Positions 31,214 to 40,302 of a DNA stretch of 64,000 nt are shown here, piece by piece. The stretch comes from Corynebacterium lujinxingii. Lineage in GTDB: Bacteria; Actinomycetota; Actinomycetes; Mycobacteriales; Mycobacteriaceae. The position numbers were made by a program, and so were the translations under genes. The stretch's first letter is position 1. Every line of letters begins with the position of its first letter. Under the pieces are notes generated by a model. The model was not told the DNA's origin. It did no database searches and saw nothing but the letters and a program-made list of their open reading frames with translations. The stretch covers positions 1,116,001 through 1,180,000 of the forward strand of contig NZ_CP061032.1 of the NCBI RefSeq assembly GCF_014490555.1. Direction: 5' to 3'.

Positions 31214-32130
31214 TGGTTCAGGCAGAGCAGTTGGCGGCGCGCTGGCTCGAGCACCTCGCTGTGGAGCGTGGGGTGTCCGAGCACACGCTGAGCAACTACA
31301 CGCGGGACGTGCGCCGCTACACCGCGTGGCTTGATGGCGCTGGAAAAACGGATTTGTCGCAGGTCACCGCCACGGACGTGGAGGCGTACGTGGCGGATTT
31401 GCGCCGCGGCGTCGACGGGGCGAAGCCGCTGGCCGCGTCCTCCGCAGCCCGCGCGCTGACGGTGACGCGCGGGCTGCATCGTTTCGGAGTGGAAGAAGGC
31501 GTGCTTTCCGCGGACACCGCGGCAGAGGTTTCACCGCCTGCCGCGGGCGAGAAGCTTCCTGACACGTTGAGCATCGACGAGGTCGCTACGCTTCTCGACG
31601 CCTGCCCGACCGAAACCCCAGTCGGCCTGCGCGACAAAGCACTGCTGGAAACGCTTTACGCCACCGGCGCGCGCGTGTCCGAGGTGCTGGATTTGCGTGT
31701 CGACGACGCCACCGCAGCCATCGACGCCGATGGCATCCTCGCCGTCACGGGCAAGGGCAACAAGCAGCGCCTGGTGCCGCTGGGGCGCCACTCAAAGGAC
31801 GCGATCGACGCATACCTGGTGCGCGGGCGGCCGGTGTTCGCGACCGGAAAGTCGCACGCGCTGTTTTTGAACAAGCGCGGTGGCGGGCTGTCGAGGCAAA
31901 GCGCGTGGACCGTGATCAAACAAGCCGCGGAGCGCGCGGGCATTCACAAAGAGGTCTCGCCGCACACGCTGCGGCACTCCTTTGCCACCCACTTGCTCGA
32001 AGGCGGAGCGGACGTGCGCTCGGTTCAGGAACTGCTCGGCCACGCCTCAGTGACCACCACGCAGATTTACACGCACATCACGGCCGACAGCCTGCGCGAA
32101 GTTTGGCGCAGCTCGCACCCGCGTGCGTAA
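31213..32130 (+). CDS. xerD: Tyrosine recombinase XerD
   Basis: Resolves chromosome dimers at dif together with XerC. 305 residues: an N-terminal SAM-like core-binding domain (about 5-90) and a catalytic domain with Arg in YATGARVSEVLDLR (about 152), Lys in TGKGNKQRLVPLG (about 178), HTLRHSFATHLLEGG (about 251-265), the second His in LLGHASV and the Tyr nucleophile in TTTQIYTH (about 288). It lies between the Nudix and parA-like genes as in relatives, which favours XerD over a phage integrase. Confidence 0.93.
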   Translation: MVQAEQLAARWLEHLAVERGVSEHTLSNYTRDVRRYTAWLDGAGKTDLSQVTATDVEAYVADLRRGVDGAKPLAASSAARALTVTRGLHRFGVEEGVLSADTAAEVSPPAAGEKLPDTLSIDEVATLLDACPTETPVGLRDKALLETLYATGARVSEVLDLRVDDATAAIDADGILAVTGKGNKQRLVPLGRHSKDAIDAYLVRGRPVFATGKSHALFLNKRGGGLSRQSAWTVIKQAAERAGIHKEVSPHTLRHSFATHLLEGGADVRSVQELLGHASVTTTQIYTHITADSLREVWRSSHPRA

Positions 32131-32142
32131 GCTTTCACACTT

Positions 32143-33189
32143 ATGAGTGGACACAGATTCGCACGAGCCCGCCGCGCAGCCTTGGCTGTGCCCGCAGCGT
32201 TGCTGCTGACCACCGCCTTCGGCGCGGCACCTGCCACCGCGCAGCTTCCCGGCGGCATGGATCCGGCCCAGGTTGCGGGCATGATCCCGTCGGAAATCAC
32301 CGTGCCCGCGGGCGAAACCACGACGGTGGACGTCGGGGTGCCCGTGGACGTGAACTACTCCTCGGGCGGGTGGACGGTCACCTCGAACGGCACCTCGGTG
32401 TCGGTGACAGCACCTGACCAGGACGGCGCCACCGCGTCGGTACCAGCGAGTGCCGGCGGATACTCGACGACGGTGACCCTTGTCGCTGTCGGCGGCGGCG
32501 CGAACACCGACGCCGGTGAAGCAGCCGACGGTGGTGGTGCAGCGGATGCACCAGCAGCGCAGCGGAACAGGGGTGAAGACGGGGACCGAAACGGCGGGTC
32601 TGAGCCAACCGATGGTGGATCCGAAGCAACGGGTCGGGCCGGCGAAGGTGCGGGTGCCGCGCAGCGCCCGGAGCGTAAGCAGGCGGAGAAGGCTGACGCC
32701 ACCAATGCGAAGCGCCTCGAATTTGAAGGCGAGATCCGGGGCAACCAGATTGTGGTCAAGGTCCCGCTGCGCAAGGTCGCGGATCTAATGCAGTACGCCA
32801 ACTACGACACGTCGAACGCAACCGTGCGTTACGTGGATGTGAACGGACGCATCATCGAGGGCGTCGAGCGCGACGTGGACATCAAGGGGCGCACGCTTAC
32901 CTTGACCTACCCGGAGGGGGAGACGCCGGACAACCCGTTCATTATTGAGGTGGTCGAAGATGGCGCGGCCACGTTTGTCGCCGTCATTACTTCGGCCAAC
33001 GCTGAAGTGGAGCGCCCGGAAAACGCAGGCAGCGCGGAAGGTGACGGCTATGACGGTCAAGTCTATGAGGTTGACAAGGGGTCGTCGTCAAGCGGAATTG
33101 CCCCGCTTCTCATCGGCGGAGCCGCGCTGTTCGCCGCGCTCGCGCTGCTGATCGTGTTCCTGCGGAAGCGAAGCCGTGGGCGGGTCTAA
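32143..33189 (+). CDS. Secreted, membrane-anchored protein of unknown function
   Basis: A 348-residue protein with no family I recognise. Signal peptide at 1-34 (RRAALAVPAALLLTTAFGAA, cleavage near ATAQ). A beta-rich domain follows to about 120, then a low-complexity linker rich in Gly, Ala, Asp, Glu (about 120-185), a second globular domain (about 190-290), and a C-terminal membrane helix ALFAALALLIVFL before RKRSRGRV. No LPxTG motif. The topology is a wall-spanning protein fixed in the membrane with a short positive cytoplasmic tail. It lies between xerD and the parA-like gene; TAAGAT at 33200 starts the next unit. Confidence 0.7.
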   Translation: MSGHRFARARRAALAVPAALLLTTAFGAAPATAQLPGGMDPAQVAGMIPSEITVPAGETTTVDVGVPVDVNYSSGGWTVTSNGTSVSVTAPDQDGATASVPASAGGYSTTVTLVAVGGGANTDAGEAADGGGAADAPAAQRNRGEDGDRNGGSEPTDGGSEATGRAGEGAGAAQRPERKQAEKADATNAKRLEFEGEIRGNQIVVKVPLRKVADLMQYANYDTSNATVRYVDVNGRIIEGVERDVDIKGRTLTLTYPEGETPDNPFIIEVVEDGAATFVAVITSANAEVERPENAGSAEGDGYDGQVYEVDKGSSSSGIAPLLIGGAALFAALALLIVFLRKRSRGRV

Positions 33190-33250
33190 TGACATCGTTG
33201 TAAGATGTACGCAGTCAAGGGTTTAGACGTGATCGCAGGAAGGAACGGCC

Positions 33251-34120
33251 ATGGCGGACGACGCGCTGTTTGACGCGGCTGACCAGAAGACGTTTCTGAC
33301 GGGCCGGCCGTGGCGCGAGTTTGCCAAGCCGAAGGAGCTGGACCGCCATGGGCCAGCGACCGTCATTTCGATGGTGAACCAGAAGGGCGGCGTGGGAAAG
33401 ACCACGTCCACGATCAACCTCGGGGCCTGCCTCGCTGAGCAGGGTCGCAAGGTGCTCTTGGTAGACCTCGACCCGCAGGGCGCGCTGTCAGCCGGGCTAG
33501 GCGTGTCCTACGAGGAGGACCAGGTCACGGTTTACGACCTGCTGTTCGACACCACGGCCAGCATCCACGCTGCGATCAACAAGACGAACGTGTCTGGGCT
33601 CGACCTTGTGCCGGCGAACATCGACCTATCGGCCGCTGAGATCCAGCTGGTCAACGAGGTCGGTCGGGAGCATACCCTGGCGCGCGCCCTGCGTCCTGTG
33701 CGCGGCGAGTACGACTTCATCATTCTGGACTGTGGCCCGTCGCTGGGCCTGCTGACCGTCAACGCACTCGCGTGCTCGCACGGTGTGATCATCCCGATGG
33801 AGTGCGAATACTTCTCACTGCGCGGCCTTGCGCTGCTCACCGACACCGTGGAGAAGGTCCGCGACCGCATCAACTTCGACCTCGACATTGTGGGCATCCT
33901 GGTCACCATGTTCGACCGCCGCACCACCCACGCCCGCGAGGTGATGGACCGGGTGGTGGAAGTCTTCGGCGACCGCGTTTTCGACACCGTGATCACGCGT
34001 ACCGTGCGATTCCCTGAGACGTCTGTCGCCGGCGAGCCGATCATCACCTGGGCGCCGAATTCGCAGGGCGCGGATCAATACCGCAGCCTGGCGCTTGAGG
34101 TGCTGGAGCGCACCAGCTAG
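33251..34120 (+). CDS. ParA/Soj-family chromosome-partitioning ATPase
   Basis: A 289-residue ATPase with the deviant Walker A KGGVGKTTSTINL near 44-56, VLLVDLDPQGALSAGLG near 71-87 and IILDCGPSLGLLTVNAL near 156-172. A 35-residue extension precedes the fold. It is the second ParA-like protein typical of actinobacteria, directly upstream of scpA and scpB, so it probably works in chromosome organisation. TAAGAT (33203-33208) is a likely -10. Its stop overlaps the scpA start (TAGTG). Confidence 0.92.
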   Translation: MADDALFDAADQKTFLTGRPWREFAKPKELDRHGPATVISMVNQKGGVGKTTSTINLGACLAEQGRKVLLVDLDPQGALSAGLGVSYEEDQVTVYDLLFDTTASIHAAINKTNVSGLDLVPANIDLSAAEIQLVNEVGREHTLARALRPVRGEYDFIILDCGPSLGLLTVNALACSHGVIIPMECEYFSLRGLALLTDTVEKVRDRINFDLDIVGILVTMFDRRTTHAREVMDRVVEVFGDRVFDTVITRTVRFPETSVAGEPIITWAPNSQGADQYRSLALEVLERTS

Positions 34121-34938
34121 TGGCGCAAGCACCCGAGCAGTACCCGCAGCCGGAGATCACCGGCTTTACGCTCGTCCTCCAGAACTTCGAGGGGCCGTTC
34201 GACTTACTGCTCAGCCTGATTCAGGCGAAGAAGTTAGACGTCACGGAAGTGGCGCTTGCCGAGGTGACCGACGAGTTCATCGCCTACACCCGCGCATTGG
34301 GCGAGACCGAGTCGCTCGACGAGGTCACCGAGTTCCTCGTCGTCGCCGCCACCCTGCTCGACATGAAAACGGCGCGCCTGCTCCCGCGCGGCGAGCACGA
34401 CATGGAGGACGACTTCGAGCTGCTCGAAGCCCGCGACCTGCTGTTCGCCCGGCTGCTGCAGTACCGCGCCTACCAACAGGTCGCCGACCAGTTCGCTCAG
34501 TGGCAAGCCAGCGCTAATCGACGACACCCCCGCGCCGTATCCATGGAACCGCGCTTTGTGGATCTGCTCCCGCCAGTCGAACTCGGCCACGACGCGGCTA
34601 GCTTCGCAGAACTCGCAGCCTCCGTTTTCCGACCGAAACCTCCGGAAGAGGTGCGCACCGACCATTTGCACGCGGTGGCGGTATCCGTGCCGGAACAGGC
34701 CGGGCGCATCCTGGACACGCTGAAACTTGCCGGCTCCGGCACGTGGCTGACGTTTGCCGCGCTGACCCGCGACTGCACCCGGTCGATGGAAGTCGTCGGC
34801 CGATTCCTTGCACTACTCGAGCTCTACAAGGCCCGCGCAGTGGAGACGGAGCAGCCGGAAGCGCTGGGGCAACTCGATGTGTCCTGGACCGGGCTCGACG
34901 TGGACCCGGCTGTCGTGGCGGCGTCGAACTGGACGTAG
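34120..34938 (+). CDS. scpA: Segregation and condensation protein A
   Basis: The kleisin of the SMC-ScpAB condensin. 272 residues from GTG 34120, which overlaps the parA-like stop by one base. The N-terminal SMC-neck-binding segment NFEGPFDLLLSLIQAKKLDV lies near 23-42, followed by LLDMKTARLLP near 80, and a winged-helix C-terminus near 220-250. scpB starts 25 nt on, the conserved order. Confidence 0.94.
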   Translation: MAQAPEQYPQPEITGFTLVLQNFEGPFDLLLSLIQAKKLDVTEVALAEVTDEFIAYTRALGETESLDEVTEFLVVAATLLDMKTARLLPRGEHDMEDDFELLEARDLLFARLLQYRAYQQVADQFAQWQASANRRHPRAVSMEPRFVDLLPPVELGHDAASFAELAASVFRPKPPEEVRTDHLHAVAVSVPEQAGRILDTLKLAGSGTWLTFAALTRDCTRSMEVVGRFLALLELYKARAVETEQPEALGQLDVSWTGLDVDPAVVAASNWT

Positions 34939-34963
34939 GCGCCCGTAGCTAGAATTCAGCGCT

Positions 34964-35518
34964 ATGGAAGACATGCCGATGGTGGCGCAGTTGCGCTCGA
35001 GGATCGAATCGGTGCTGTTGGTCGTCGATACGCCTGTCGCCGTCGAAGATCTCGCCGGAGCGCTCGGAGCTACGCACGCCGAGGTGTCAGACCATCTGCG
35101 CGAGTGGTCCCGCGAACTCGACGGGCGCGGCAGCGGTATCGATCTGCGCGAGACTGCTGAGGGCTGGAGGCTTTACACCAGGCCGGAAAACGCGGATGCG
35201 GTCGAGGCGTTTTTGCTCGACGGCACGCAGAAGAAGCTCTCGCGCGCCGCGATGGAGACGCTGGCTGTGGTCGCGTACCGGCAGCCGGTGACCCGCGCGC
35301 AAGTGGCGGGTGTGCGCGGCGTCAACGTCGACGGTGTGATGCGCACACTTGCACTGCGCGGCCTGATCGCGGAGGTGGACCCGGAGCAGGAATCCGGCGC
35401 GCACCGGTATGTGACCACCGAGTTATTTTTGGAGCTGCTCGGCATCGATTCGCTCGAGCGGCTGCCGGATCTCGCGCCGCTACTTCCGGACATCGATGCT
35501 ATCGAAGATGCCTGGTAA
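34964..35518 (+). CDS. scpB: Segregation and condensation protein B
   Basis: 184 residues with two winged-helix domains, partner of ScpA. The typical core is KLSRAAMETLAVVAYRQPVT near 88-107 followed by RAQVAGVRGVNVDGVMRTL. The start ATG 34964 could be replaced by ATG 34976 (MPMVAQ...), since TAGAAT (34949-34954) sits at leaderless distance and no strong ribosome binding site is seen. Followed by rluB. Confidence 0.94.
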   Translation: MEDMPMVAQLRSRIESVLLVVDTPVAVEDLAGALGATHAEVSDHLREWSRELDGRGSGIDLRETAEGWRLYTRPENADAVEAFLLDGTQKKLSRAAMETLAVVAYRQPVTRAQVAGVRGVNVDGVMRTLALRGLIAEVDPEQESGAHRYVTTELFLELLGIDSLERLPDLAPLLPDIDAIEDAW

Positions 35519-35568
35519 CCTGCGGACAGGCAATAACCGCATACGACTGCAAAGGATTCGAGGATTTT

Positions 35569-36498
35569 ATGACTCCTCCCGCTCGCCGAGACGGCACACC
35601 GGACAAGCCCGAGAAGGACGACACGTTCTACATCTCGTACGCGAAGCCGGCAAAGAAGCAACACGTTCGCCTGGACAAGCGGCGCAAGAACGCCGTAGAG
35701 AACGAACCCCACCCGTTGGACGACAACTGGTGGGACGACAACCCGGGCGAGAAGGCCCGCAAGACTGAGGGCATCCGCCTGCAGAAGGTGCTGGCGCAGG
35801 CCGGTGTGGCGTCTCGTCGTCACGCAGAGGCCATGATTGACCAGGGCCGCATCGAGGTCAACGGCAAGATCGTCACCGTCCAGGGCATGCGTGTGAACCC
35901 GAACGTGGACATCATCCGCGTCGACGGATCCCGCATCAACGTCAACGAGGAGCACGAGTACTTCGTGTTCAATAAGCCACGCGGCGTGCACTCGACGATG
36001 AAGGACGAGCACGACCGCACCTCTGTCGGCTCCTACCTGTCGGAGCGCACCGCCTCCGGCCAGCGCCTGTTCCACGTCGGGCGTCTCGACGCCAACACCG
36101 AGGGCCTGCTGCTGCTCACCAACGACGGCGAGTTGGCAAATCGCCTGACGCACCCGAAATACGAGGTGTCGAAGACCTACATGGCCACTGTGCTCGGCGA
36201 GGCGAACAACGAGCTGGTCAAGCAACTCAAGCAGGGCATTGAGCTTGACGACGGCCCCGCGAAGGCCGGCTTCGCCCAAATCGTGGACGTGCACAACGGC
36301 CAGTCGATCGTGCGTGTGGAGCTGCACGAAGGCCGCAAACACATCGTGCGCCGCATGCTCAAGACCGCCGGGTTCCCGGTGCAGCGGCTGGTGCGAACCA
36401 AGTTCCACACCGTCCAGTTGGGCGAGATGAAACCAGGCATGATGCGTGCGCTGAACTCCTCCGAGTTGGCGTCGCTGTACAAGGTGGTGGATATGTAA
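35569..36498 (+). CDS. rluB: 23S rRNA pseudouridine synthase, RluB/RsuA family
   Basis: 309 residues: a charged 60-residue N-terminal extension, an S4 domain (about 65-115, RLQKVLAQAGVASRRHAEAM), then the synthase domain with GRLDANTEGLLLLTNDGELA near 168-187 holding the catalytic Asp. It converts uridine to pseudouridine in rRNA. cmk begins on the very next base after its stop (TAAATG). The RluB label follows the conserved scpB-rluB-cmk-der order. Confidence 0.93.
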   Translation: MTPPARRDGTPDKPEKDDTFYISYAKPAKKQHVRLDKRRKNAVENEPHPLDDNWWDDNPGEKARKTEGIRLQKVLAQAGVASRRHAEAMIDQGRIEVNGKIVTVQGMRVNPNVDIIRVDGSRINVNEEHEYFVFNKPRGVHSTMKDEHDRTSVGSYLSERTASGQRLFHVGRLDANTEGLLLLTNDGELANRLTHPKYEVSKTYMATVLGEANNELVKQLKQGIELDDGPAKAGFAQIVDVHNGQSIVRVELHEGRKHIVRRMLKTAGFPVQRLVRTKFHTVQLGEMKPGMMRALNSSELASLYKVVDM

Positions 36499-37203
36499 AT
36501 GGCAGACAATCAGATTTCGAACATGCCCGGCGGCGGGCTGATTCTCGCGGTCGACGGCCCGTCGGGGACCGGCAAGTCGACGATGTGTCGCGCATTGGCC
36601 AAGCAATTGGACGCGAAGTATGTGGACACCGGCGCGATGTACCGCGTGGCCACGCTTGCGGTCTTGCGCGTGGGCGTCGATCCGGCGGATACGGACGCCG
36701 TGATCGAAGCGACGACCGACCTGCCGCTCGAGGTATCCGACGACCCGGATTCCACTGCGGTGCTGTTCGCCGGTGAAGATGTTTCCGGTGAAATTCGCGG
36801 GCCTGAGGTAACCAAGCACGTTTCCGCAGTCTCGGCGATCCCGGAGGTGCGCGTGAACCTGGTGGAGCTGCAGCGCAAACTCGCACGTGAGGCAGGTCGC
36901 GCCATTGTGGAAGGCCGCGACATCGGCACCGTTGTGCTGCCGGACGCCCCGGCGAAGGTGTACATGACCGCCAGCGCTGAGGTGCGTGCGAAGCGGCGCT
37001 TCAACCAGGACGTCGCAGCCGGCCGCGAGGCTGACTTCGACGCAGTGCTTGCCGACGTCAAACGCCGCGACGACGCCGACTCGTCGCGCAAGACCAGCCC
37101 GCTGCGTCCAGCGGACGATGCCGAGGTGGTCGACACCTCCGAGATGGCACCGGACGCGGTGCTCGCCGCACTGACCGCGGTGGTGGAAAGGAGCGCGCGA
37201 TGA
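36499..37203 (+). CDS. cmk: Cytidylate kinase
   Basis: Phosphorylates CMP and dCMP. 234 residues with the P-loop AVDGPSGTGKSTMCRALA near 15-32, the substrate-binding YVDTGAMYR near 40-48 and EGRDIGTVVLPDA near 139-151. Starts directly after rluB and overlaps der by four bases (ATGA). Confidence 0.96.
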   Translation: MADNQISNMPGGGLILAVDGPSGTGKSTMCRALAKQLDAKYVDTGAMYRVATLAVLRVGVDPADTDAVIEATTDLPLEVSDDPDSTAVLFAGEDVSGEIRGPEVTKHVSAVSAIPEVRVNLVELQRKLAREAGRAIVEGRDIGTVVLPDAPAKVYMTASAEVRAKRRFNQDVAAGREADFDAVLADVKRRDDADSSRKTSPLRPADDAEVVDTSEMAPDAVLAALTAVVERSAR

Positions 37204-38780
37204 GCGACAAGCATGACGACAACCTCGAGCCGGAAACCCAGTTCATCCAGCCGGGTATCGACGCGTCCGGCTACGACGACGTCGAGCCCTACGAAGTCAG
37301 TGCCGACGACGCGGAGTACTACGAGGACCTGGACGACTTCGACGAGTCGGAGTTCGGCGAGGCCGACTTCGGCGACGACGCCGAGACAGACGACTACACC
37401 GACGAAGAGTGGGCAGAGATCGAGGCCGAGTACGGCATTCTGCGCCCGGACGTGGTCAAGGAGGCGTTGCCGACTGTCTCCATCGTGGGCCGCCCAAACG
37501 TGGGTAAATCCACGCTGGTGAACCGATTTTTGGGTCGTCGTGAAGCCGTGGTGGAAGACCACCCAGGTGTCACCCGCGACCGCGTGAGCTACATGGCTGA
37601 CTGGAACGGCCGCCGCTTCTGGGTGCAAGACACCGGCGGCTGGGACCCGGACGCAAAGGGCATCCACGGCGCGATCGCTCGCCAGTCCGAAGCCGCGATG
37701 GAAGCGTCTGACGTGATCGTCATGGTCGTCGACGCGAAGACCACCGTCACGGAGACCGACATGGTCATGGCGCGAAACCTGCAGCGTGCGGACGTGCCGG
37801 TGATCCTAGTGGCCAACAAGTTCGAGTCCGACAACCAGTGGGGCGAGGTCGCGGAGTTCTACACCTTGGGCCTCGGCGACCCGTGGCCGGTCTCCGCACT
37901 ACACGGCCGCGGCGGTGCGGACGTGCTCGACGAGATCCTGCGCCTGTTCCCGGAGGTTCCGCGCGCTGCGGCGTCGGTGACAGAAGGACCGCGCCGTGTC
38001 GCACTCGTCGGCAGGCCGAATGTGGGCAAGTCGAGCCTGCTGAACAAGCTGACCAAGTCCAACCGCGCCGTGGTGGACAACGTCGCCGGGACCACTGTCG
38101 ACCCGGTCGACGAACTGGTGCAGCTGGACGAGGACCTGTGGACGTTCATCGATACCGCGGGCCTGCGCAAGAAGGTGAAAAACGCCCAGGGCCACGAGTA
38201 CTACGCCTCGCTTCGCACCCGCGGCACCATCGAGGCCGCCGAGGTGTGCGTGGTCTTGATCGATGCCTCCCAGGAGATCTCCGAACAGGACCAGCGCGTG
38301 ATCTCGATGGTGCTCGAAGCCGGCAAGGCGATGGTGATCTGCTTTAACAAGTGGGACCTCATGGACGAGGACCGCCGCTACGACTTCGACCGCGAATTCG
38401 ACCAGACCATGGGGCAGTTGAAGTGGGTGACCAAGCTCAATATCTCCGCCGACACCGGCCGTGGTCTGCACCGTCTCGAGCCCGCGATGAAGCAGGCGCT
38501 GGAGAACTGGGATAGGCGCATCTCGACGGGCCAGCTCAACAACTGGCTGCGCGAGGCGATCGCTGCGAACCCGCCGCCGATGAAGAATAACCGCCTGCCG
38601 AAGCTGCTGTTCGCCACAATGGCGACGACGCGCCCGCCGACAATCATCCTGTTCACCACCGGCTTTTTGGACGGCGCGTACCGCCGTTACCTCGAGCGCA
38701 AGTTCCGCGAGCAGTTCGGCTACCACGGCACCCCGATTCGAATCGCCGTGCGCGTGCGTGAACGCCGTGGCAGGAAGTAG
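37200..38780 (+). CDS. der: Ribosome-assembly GTPase Der (EngA)
   Basis: A tandem GTPase for 50S assembly, 526 residues. Residues 1-85 are a very acidic, Asp/Glu/Tyr-rich extension found in actinobacterial forms. G1 of domain 1 is GRPNVGKSTLVNRFLG near 98; G1 of domain 2 is GRPNVGKSSLLNKLTK near 271; NKFE and NKWD motifs follow each. A KH-like domain (from about 440) ends in RVRERRGRK. Last gene of the scpA-der run; the esterase gene starts 6 nt later. Confidence 0.96.
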   Translation: MSDKHDDNLEPETQFIQPGIDASGYDDVEPYEVSADDAEYYEDLDDFDESEFGEADFGDDAETDDYTDEEWAEIEAEYGILRPDVVKEALPTVSIVGRPNVGKSTLVNRFLGRREAVVEDHPGVTRDRVSYMADWNGRRFWVQDTGGWDPDAKGIHGAIARQSEAAMEASDVIVMVVDAKTTVTETDMVMARNLQRADVPVILVANKFESDNQWGEVAEFYTLGLGDPWPVSALHGRGGADVLDEILRLFPEVPRAAASVTEGPRRVALVGRPNVGKSSLLNKLTKSNRAVVDNVAGTTVDPVDELVQLDEDLWTFIDTAGLRKKVKNAQGHEYYASLRTRGTIEAAEVCVVLIDASQEISEQDQRVISMVLEAGKAMVICFNKWDLMDEDRRYDFDREFDQTMGQLKWVTKLNISADTGRGLHRLEPAMKQALENWDRRISTGQLNNWLREAIAANPPPMKNNRLPKLLFATMATTRPPTIILFTTGFLDGAYRRYLERKFREQFGYHGTPIRIAVRVRERRGRK

Positions 38781-38786
38781 GTCAGC

Positions 38787-39470
38787 ATGGATTCCACGTT
38801 CTTTTCGGCTCCGTCCGACCCGCAGGCTCCGCTGCCGCTCATCGTGGCGTTGCACGGCCGCGGCGACAACGGCCGCAACTTCCTAGCAGGGACGGGCCTC
38901 GTAAAAGCCAACGCTGTCGTAGTCGCCCCGACCGGCTCCGCCAATGCCTGGGCGCCGGCACCCTACGCGACGACCACGATCGAGCAGGACAAGGCGCGTA
39001 TCGACGACATCATCGCCCAGTCCCGTGACCGCTTCGACATCGACGCTGAACGCATCTACGCCGTAGGCTTCTCCAACGGTGGCGGCCTCTCGGTGTACCT
39101 GTCGACATTGGACGATACGTTCGCCGGCGTCGCGTCCGTCTCTGCTGCCGTGCGCTGCACCGAGGTTGACATTGAAGCCGCAAATCCGGTGGACTACCTC
39201 AACATCCACGGCACCCACGATGACGTGGTGCCCTACGACGGAGAGGTCCGCCCGGGCTTTGGTAGCCCCGCCGAGGACGGCATCTTGGGAGCACCGGAAG
39301 TTGTGGCGGCGTTCGAGCGCCGCAACGGCGAGACCGCTCGCACTGAGCACCGCCGTGTCGAGGGCATGGGGCACGAGTGGCCGACTGGTCCGTGGGCGCC
39401 GCATCGCGGCATCGACGTGACCAAGGAGATCTTCTCCTTTTTCGGTCTCGACGAGCGCGACGACGTCTAA
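38787..39470 (+). CDS. Alpha/beta hydrolase, PHB-depolymerase/esterase-like
   Basis: A 227-residue cytoplasmic esterase-like protein. LIVALHGRGDNGRNFLAG near 18-35 gives the oxyanion region, and the nucleophile is the Ser in VGFSNGGG near 94-101. An Asp in HGTHDDVVPY and a His in MGHEWP complete a triad. No signal peptide. It closely resembles the lipoprotein at 40303-41244 (both have WAPAPYA and FSNGGG), suggesting duplication. It meets the convergent methyltransferase gene with a 3-nt gap. Substrate unknown. Confidence 0.85.
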   Translation: MDSTFFSAPSDPQAPLPLIVALHGRGDNGRNFLAGTGLVKANAVVVAPTGSANAWAPAPYATTTIEQDKARIDDIIAQSRDRFDIDAERIYAVGFSNGGGLSVYLSTLDDTFAGVASVSAAVRCTEVDIEAANPVDYLNIHGTHDDVVPYDGEVRPGFGSPAEDGILGAPEVVAAFERRNGETARTEHRRVEGMGHEWPTGPWAPHRGIDVTKEIFSFFGLDERDDV

Positions 39471-39473
39471 ATC

Positions 39474-40256
39474 CTAGCGGCGGTAGGCGAACGCGTCGGT
39501 GCGGTACGGAAGCGGGATGGTCTGGCCGCGGTCGAAGCCGAGCCGGTCGTAGAGGTACCACGACAGGTTCGCCTCCATCTTCGCGCGGGTGTTTTCGTTG
39601 GCCTTGAGCCAGTACGAGCGCGTGGCCATCAGTTCGAAGCAGTCCTCCACGGCGATCATGTCGACCCATTCGGTGCGCACCTCGCGCTCGAGGCGCCACG
39701 GCGCGGCCACGGTGGGGTAGAAGCCCTCGCGTTGCACGTCTCCGGAGTGCATAATGCGTGACAGTCGTAGCACCCAGGGGTGGCGCACGGCGAGCGTGTT
39801 CCAGCACAGCATCAGCGTCCCGCCGGGCCGGATGACGCGGTCAGCCTCGCTGCTGGCTTCATGCGCGTCCACCCAGTGCCACGTCTGGGCGCACGTGATC
39901 GCGTCCACGCTGTTGTCGCCAAGACCTGTCGCCTCCGCAGTGGCGCGCCACACCGGCACTTCCGGCAGTTGGGTGTGCAGCACCCGCGCCATGTCGGCGG
40001 ACGGGTCGCAGGCGTATGTGGTGCGTGTGTCGTCGTTAAGCAACTGCGTGAGTTTGCCCGTGCCGGCGCCGATGTCGCAGACGGTGGTGGCGTCGTCGAC
40101 AAGCGAAAGCACCGCAGAGGGGTACGTTGGGCGCGCGTCGTGGTAGCGGTCGGCGTCACGGACGAACGCGCTGGCCGCCGTGTGCTGGTGGGCGCGGCTG
40201 CGGAAGGTGGGCTGGGACTTCCTGCTGGGCCCCGGGTGAGTTCCGCGCGTAGACAT
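39474..40256 (-). CDS. Class I SAM-dependent methyltransferase
   Basis: A 260-residue protein of the UbiE/Methyltransf_11 type. Motif I is TVCDIGAGTGKLTQLL near 58-73, motif II near DPSADMARVLH, and AITCAQTWHWVD near 113-124 is the post-I region. Small-molecule methyltransferases of this kind occur widely; the substrate cannot be read. It is divergent from the lipoprotein gene at 40303 across 46 bp. Confidence 0.87.
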   Translation of the reverse strand: MSTRGTHPGPSRKSQPTFRSRAHQHTAASAFVRDADRYHDARPTYPSAVLSLVDDATTVCDIGAGTGKLTQLLNDDTRTTYACDPSADMARVLHTQLPEVPVWRATAEATGLGDNSVDAITCAQTWHWVDAHEASSEADRVIRPGGTLMLCWNTLAVRHPWVLRLSRIMHSGDVQREGFYPTVAAPWRLEREVRTEWVDMIAVEDCFELMATRSYWLKANENTRAKMEANLSWYLYDRLGFDRGQTIPLPYRTDAFAYRR

Positions 40257-40263
40257 GATGCAC

Positions 40264-40269
40264 TAATCT
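40264..40269 (+). promoter_or_regulatory. -10 box of the esterase lipoprotein gene
   Basis: TAATCT lies 33 bases before the ATG at 40303 in the 46-bp divergent gap. A -35 is not obvious. Confidence 0.4.
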
Positions 40270-40302
40270 ACCTGTCGTGTTTAATCCGGAGCAGCAGGCG
40301 TG

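Noticed and set aside
31213..32130. Phage integrase
   Set aside because: The position in the conserved steB-nudix-xerD-parA-scpA block and the typical XerD motifs indicate the housekeeping recombinase.
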